From the NCBI RefSeq assembly GCF_001746365.1, contig NZ_MJAJ01000074.1, positions 1-36,091 on the forward strand: a stretch of DNA of 36,091 nt. The letters run 5' to 3'. The translations under genes and the position numbers were made by a program. Positions 33,301 through 36,091 of the stretch are shown piece after piece; position 1 is the first letter of the stretch; every line of letters begins with the position of its first letter. The stretch comes from Streptomyces sp. LUP30 (GTDB taxonomy: Bacteria; Actinomycetota; Actinomycetes; Streptomycetales; Streptomycetaceae). The notes under the pieces were generated by a model, which was not told where the DNA came from, made no database searches, and saw nothing but the letters and a program-made list of their open reading frames with translations.

Positions 33301-36091
33301 CGCCCACCTCCTCCAGCCGGACCAGGGACAGGAGGTTGGGTCGCAGTCCGGCGCGCCGGGCCTGGTCGAAGTACTCGGCGGCCAGCTCGGCGAAGTGGTC
33401 CTCGGGACCGGTGTAGTTCCACACGAGCATGGCGCGGTCCCGCTTCGACAGGGCGAAGAAGCCGCGGCGTTCGGCGCCGAGGAAGAGGTACGGGGCGATG
33501 TCACGGCCGCCGAGCCCGCTCTCCTTGCCGTGCTTGCGCTCCAACTCGGCTATGACCGGGCCCAGTTCGGGGTCGGCGGCGGCCTCGGCACGGACGAGCG
33601 TGCCGGCCCGGCCGACGGGGCCGGGGGCGGGGTCGGGTGCGGAGGCGGGTGCGGGGGTGCGTTCCCGCGCCGGGGCCCGTACCCGCGCGACGGCCGCCTC
33701 GCCGTGCGTCTGACAGAGGGCGTCGGTGAGTCGGTCCAGGGTGGGCCGCTCGAACAGCAGGGCCTTGGGCAGGGCGCCGAGGCCGGTCTCCAGGGCGCTG
33801 ACGCCGCGGAGCATGTCGAAGGAGGTGAAGCCGTTGTCCTCGAAGGTGACCGCCGGGTCGAAGGGACGGCCGAGGACCTCTTCCAGAAGGCGCCGCAGCG
33901 CGTCTCGGGCGTCCTCGCGGGCATCCGGCGCCTCGCTGTTCGCCGCCTCGCCGTTCGGTGCGGGCTCGCTCGGTGCGGGCTCGCTCGGTGGCGGCTCGTG
34001 CCGTGTCCGCTCGTGCCTCGTCCGCTCGTTCGCGGGGGTCGACGGCGGGATCTCGCGTGGCGCAGGCCGGGGCGCGCCGGCCCCGGCGGCTCCCAGCACA
34101 TGGGCCGCGAGTGCGGTGACGGAGTCGTGCTCGTAGAGGTCGGCGCCCTGAAGGTCGAGGCCGTGCAGGTCGTTCAGGGCACGGGCCACGTCCATGCGGA
34201 AGATGGAGTCCAGGCCCAGGTCCGCGAAGGGCGTGTCGTCCGCGAGGTCGGCGGCGGGCAGGCCGAGGACATCGGCGACGAGGCCTCGTACGGTGGCGCG
34301 GATCTCCGTCGCGGAGGGCCCGGAGTCGCCGCGCGAGTGCGCTGCCGGAGGTGCGGTGGCCTCGTCCGCCACGGGCCGGCCGGGACCTGGTGGGATCGGC
34401 CGGGTGGAAGGGGTCCCGCTCGCGGTGGGGGTCTCGCTCGGGGTGGCCGGCTCGGCCGGTGTCGTCGTGCCGAGGGGCTGCAGCCGCACCCGGGGGCGAG
34501 GTGGCGAGACCGGGACCGTCTCCGTATCCGCGTCCGTCTCCGGCTGAGCGGTCGTGGCTGGCTGCTGGTAGGGATGCGACACGGGGGACTCCGTCTTCGC
34601 TGGCCGGGGTGCGGTCGGGGCGGTGAACCAGTGGCGGCGCGGCCGGAACTCGGTCCGCGGCAGCTCGTGGGCGCGCGCGGCGGCCCGGGGTGCGCCGTCG
34701 GGCGCTGTCCAGGCCTCCAGGACGACATGGGCGTTGGTGCCGCCGAACCCGAACGAGCTGACCCCGGCCCGCCAGGAGGGCCGCCCGTGTTCGTCCTTGG
34801 CCCCGTCCCACGGGGTGGACGTGGTGCCGATGCGGAAGGGGGTGCCGTCCAGCCGGAGGTAGGGGTTCGCCTCCCGCAGGTGCAGATGTGCGGGCAGCGT
34901 GCGGTGCCGCATGGCCAGCAGCACCTTGAGCAGTCCGGCGATCCCGGCAGCCGCCTCCAGGTGGCCGATGTTGGTCTTCACCGAGCCGAGGGTGATGTGC
35001 GGCTCGGCCGGTACGGGCTCGCCCGTGTCGCCGTACAGGCGGGCGAAGGCGTCCTTGAGGCCCTCGGCCTCGATCGGGTCGCCGAGCCGGGTGCCGGTGC
35101 CATGGGTCTCGATGTAGGTGACGGTGGCCGGGGAGACGCCGGCGACCCGGTGGGCGCGGACCACGACGTCGGCCTGGGCGCGCGGGTTGGGCGCGGTCAG
35201 GGAGGGCGAGCGGCCGCAGTGGTTGACGGCGCTCCCCCGGACGACGGCGAGGATTCGGTCGCCGTCCGCCTCGGCCCGCTCCAGCGGCTTCAGCAGGACC
35301 GCGCCGACCCCCTCCCCGCGGACGTATCCGTCGGCGTCCCTGTCGAAGGTGCGGCAGCGTCCGGTGGGGCTGAGCATGCCGGAGCGGTCGAACACCTGGA
35401 ACAGCCCCGGGCTCAGCGCCAGGCTGACGCCGCCCGCGATCGCCGCGTCGCACTCGCCGTCGGCCAGGGCTCCGACCGCACGGTGCAGGGCCACCAGGGA
35501 ACTGGAACAGGCCGTGTCGACGGTCTCGCTGGGGCCGCGCAGGTCGAGCAGGTGGGAGACGCGGTTGGCGACGAGGGAGCGGGCGACTCCGGTCGCCATG
35601 TGGGCCTCGGACTCCACGCCGGACCGGGTGATCAGCTCGCCGTAGTCCGAGGTGGCCATGCCCACGAACACGCCGGTCGAGGTGCCCGCGCGCTCCTGCG
35701 GCCGGTATCCGGCGTCCTCGAAGGCGCGCCAGACCGTCTCCAGGAACAGCCGGTGCTGGGGGTCCATCAGCCGGGCCTCGGCCGGGGAGATCCGGAAGAA
35801 GGCGGCGTCGAAGTCGGCCACGTCCGCGAGGAATCCGCCGCGCAGACCCGCCGTGGCGGGGTCCGCCAGCAGGTCGGCGCGGTCCGGGGGCACCGGACCG
35901 ACCAGGTCGTCACCGGCGCTCAGGCGTCGCCAGAAGGCGTCCAGGTCCGGCGACCCGGGCAGCCGCCCCGCCATGCCGATCACGGCCACGTCCCGGCGAC
36001 GGCGTGCGGGGGCGGAGGGCGGCGACGACGCGGCGGGCGCCGGGGCGAAGGCGTTCCCCTCGCCCCGGGGCGCGACGGGCGCGGGCGCCGG
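30368..36091 (-). CDS. Trans-AT-type PKS, terminal module KS-ACP-ACP-DUF-SH-TE (5' end outside window)
   Basis: The frame is open at the right edge; 1907 codons are visible. Numbering residues from the Val codon at 35989: KS 1-430 (Cys161 in DTACSSS, His296 in HGTGT, His343 in KTNIGH); Pro/Thr/Ala-rich linker; ACP1 557-635 (Ser595 in LGLDSIF); pentapeptide-repeat linker; ACP2 690-770 (Ser723 in GFTSFDML); DUF 805-1108, a GNAT-fold DUF2156-like domain (FFALSKRDRAMLVWNYTG, YQFKNKFRPENQTLYLV); repeat linker; SH 1166-1555, a PLP fold-type I domain like tyrosine phenol-lyase (DATRLLDNAVL, PLP Lys1387 in SLSKDFGVDGGG); TE 1600-1873 (Ser1705 in GTSFGG, Asp1817, His1845). No AT, KR or DH is present, so acylation in trans is inferred. 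DUF-SH-TE is the leinamycin-family terminus that adds cysteine sulfur to the beta carbon and cleaves the C-S bond. A 34-residue linker upstream of the KS shows the protein continues. Confidence 0.93.
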   Translation of the reverse strand, partial: PAPAPVAPRGEGNAFAPAPAASSPPSAPARRRRDVAVIGMAGRLPGSPDLDAFWRRLSAGDDLVGPVPPDRADLLADPATAGLRGGFLADVADFDAAFFRISPAEARLMDPQHRLFLETVWRAFEDAGYRPQERAGTSTGVFVGMATSDYGELITRSGVESEAHMATGVARSLVANRVSHLLDLRGPSETVDTACSSSLVALHRAVGALADGECDAAIAGGVSLALSPGLFQVFDRSGMLSPTGRCRTFDRDADGYVRGEGVGAVLLKPLERAEADGDRILAVVRGSAVNHCGRSPSLTAPNPRAQADVVVRAHRVAGVSPATVTYIETHGTGTRLGDPIEAEGLKDAFARLYGDTGEPVPAEPHITLGSVKTNIGHLEAAAGIAGLLKVLLAMRHRTLPAHLHLREANPYLRLDGTPFRIGTTSTPWDGAKDEHGRPSWRAGVSSFGFGGTNAHVVLEAWTAPDGAPRAAARAHELPRTEFRPRRHWFTAPTAPRPAKTESPVSHPYQQPATTAQPETDADTETVPVSPPRPRVRLQPLGTTTPAEPATPSETPTASGTPSTRPIPPGPGRPVADEATAPPAAHSRGDSGPSATEIRATVRGLVADVLGLPAADLADDTPFADLGLDSIFRMDVARALNDLHGLDLQGADLYEHDSVTALAAHVLGAAGAGAPRPAPREIPPSTPANERTRHERTRHEPPPSEPAPSEPAPNGEAANSEAPDAREDARDALRRLLEEVLGRPFDPAVTFEDNGFTSFDMLRGVSALETGLGALPKALLFERPTLDRLTDALCQTHGEAAVARVRAPARERTPAPASAPDPAPGPVGRAGTLVRAEAAADPELGPVIAELERKHGKESGLGGRDIAPYLFLGAERRGFFALSKRDRAMLVWNYTGPEDHFAELAAEYFDQARRAGLRPNLLSLVRLEEVGGARVTATPFGALQRIEDVGAFTLSGGRMSRLRYMVKRFEKAGTCRTAEYRSGDDPGVDAELATLVDGWAATKQMVNPYVRRVREELAAGRLDERHRLFLTTVDGVTVNAVVITRIPSENGYLLDVEFYPDRMPLGGLEFALVRILERLREEGCEVFSFGASFGGEMGTSPNASETAVRALAELRDAGVFGGGNYQFKNKFRPENQTLYLVQPEGEAASEVSDVILMIADPATPATAVVPAPEDPATPATAAAPAPEEPAPDRAPRAAQLAAHGHNPVRLPHVAVELDLVTDSWADRADPWQRERRQALAELADAAGVTGEEPPAVSWLPFAHRFFAASGRTAEDRLCRAWPGPRGRVLHGSAFPTWLAALVEHGFDPSAALPVAGEGPFAADLDLAALEDALDRHAGDVSFVLVEPAANAHGGAPSSLENLRGVAERTRARDVPLVLDATRLLDNAVLVAGAEPGRPGRDPWEVAAEMLGLAQAVTFSLSKDFGVDGGGLIATGDERLAERLTERMLERGREPGLTARRLLSAALLDQEHTRGLVAERVANVAAFRQRLELGGVPLVPGPSAHCVLLDVDKAADGVTLRHPVASYLAAIYAATGVRGGPHLGPAARLTDGSAPPERRLIRLAVPLGMDRGTLERAADRLAVLVADPASVADLTQVPGAPGPAALRSYHPADALPADIRQAFEEEPAPAVPVSENYDLLRERAPGTRRHLLPMAGGAVEVFDCGSGPVLLMLPPFNVGGGVFADQVAGLSDRYRVLVVHHPGVGATTGADDISLPGIADLYRDVLDRLGVTGPVHVMGTSFGGLLAQSFVLAHPDRAASLALVCSSYKYANRVGEVNRLEDLVAEDLDRIVAAGAQDVARHRSLYTARLLRCESMAPHIGLRYLDVFAQQPDLLGRLGDIAVPTLVVAGGVDAVVPRKTSHLMHGAIPDARYHELPLAGHFPTVTDPDGVTAALAAFLADLGATGEAR
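32534..32617. repeat. Two 42-bp in-frame tandem units in the DUF-SH linker
   Basis: Two adjacent 14-residue units, DPATPATAVVPAPE and DPATPATAAAPAPE, are encoded on the minus strand between the DUF and SH domains. The Pro/Ala/Thr composition suggests a stiff, extended spacer that lets the carrier-bound substrate move between the two catalytic domains. Copy number could vary between strains. Confidence 0.8.
33965..34024. repeat. 15-bp tandem repeats in the ACP1-ACP2 linker
   Basis: Four consecutive 15-bp units, each beginning CTCG on the plus strand, encode pentapeptides on the minus strand (ERTRH, ERTRH, EPPPS, EPAPS), and a degenerate fifth follows. The linker is strongly charged and proline-rich, separating the two carrier domains. 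Such a minisatellite is prone to slippage in multiples of 15 bp without breaking the frame. Confidence 0.8.

Noticed and set aside
30368..36091. An AT, KR or methyltransferase domain in the visible PKS
   Set aside because: No GHSxG acyltransferase motif with its flanks, no Rossmann KR motif and no SAM-binding motif were found; the region between ACP2 and SH is the DUF2156-like domain.
1..36091. CRISPR array, tRNA/rRNA genes, transposase or integrase, attachment site
   Set aside because: No regularly spaced identical repeats, no tRNA-like acceptor and T-loop pattern and no DDE or tyrosine-recombinase motif were recognised by eye; short RNA genes could still be missed.

Overview
The DNA is very GC-rich, with third codon positions almost all G or C. 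Together with stop/start overlaps (ATGA, GTGA), SpoIIE-type phosphatases, a bacterial type III PKS and a trans-AT-type PKS, this points to an actinomycete, most likely Streptomyces. No rRNA, tRNA, IS element or CRISPR array was seen.

Layout. (A) 0.3-9.0 kb is mixed chromosomal content: two multidomain PP2C/SpoIIE phosphatases, a stand-alone type III PKS, a DUF3592 membrane protein, a membrane-anchored glutaredoxin-like protein, a SAM methyltransferase and a hemerythrin. (B) 9.2-12.1 kb is a class A FAD hydroxylase unit with a convergent TetR regulator. The promoter regions of both share an operator-like sequence, and a 13-bp inverted repeat separates the two 3' ends. (C) 12.2-19.2 kb is a tightly packed seven-gene minus-strand operon for breakdown of an aromatic or cyclic compound: two FAH-family proteins, a cyclase-family hydrolase, an FAD monooxygenase, an amidohydrolase, an extradiol-type dioxygenase and an SDR. 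It is controlled by a divergent LysR gene and followed by an MFS transporter. (D) 21.9-23.6 kb holds a rearrangement scar and a secreted alpha/beta-hydrolase. (E) 24.1 kb to the right edge is one end of a polyketide gene cluster. A Crp/Fnr regulator faces a minus-strand gene train that enters from the right edge: PKS, HMG-CoA-synthase-like enzyme, ACP, decarboxylative-type KS, P450 and a MalY/PatB-type PLP enzyme.

The standout is region E. The last PKS module reads KS-ACP-ACP-DUF-SH-TE and has no AT. DUF is a GNAT/DUF2156-like domain, SH is a PLP-dependent tyrosine phenol-lyase-like (C-S lyase) domain, and TE is an alpha/beta-hydrolase. This DUF-SH-TE ending is the hallmark of leinamycin-family PKSs, which put sulfur on the beta carbon of a polyketide. 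Just downstream lie three parts of a beta-branching cassette: HMGS, discrete ACP, and a KS whose active-site Cys is Ser. Leinamycin itself uses a bifunctional acyltransferase/decarboxylase (LnmK) where this cluster has the Ser-type KS. The expected product is therefore a leinamycin-like, sulfur-bearing, beta-branched polyketide with a different branch chemistry. The enoyl-CoA hydratase partners, the trans-AT and the upstream PKS modules must lie beyond position 36091 or elsewhere.

Starts were chosen by ribosome binding sites and stop/start overlaps. Function calls rest on motif recognition only; no database search was run.
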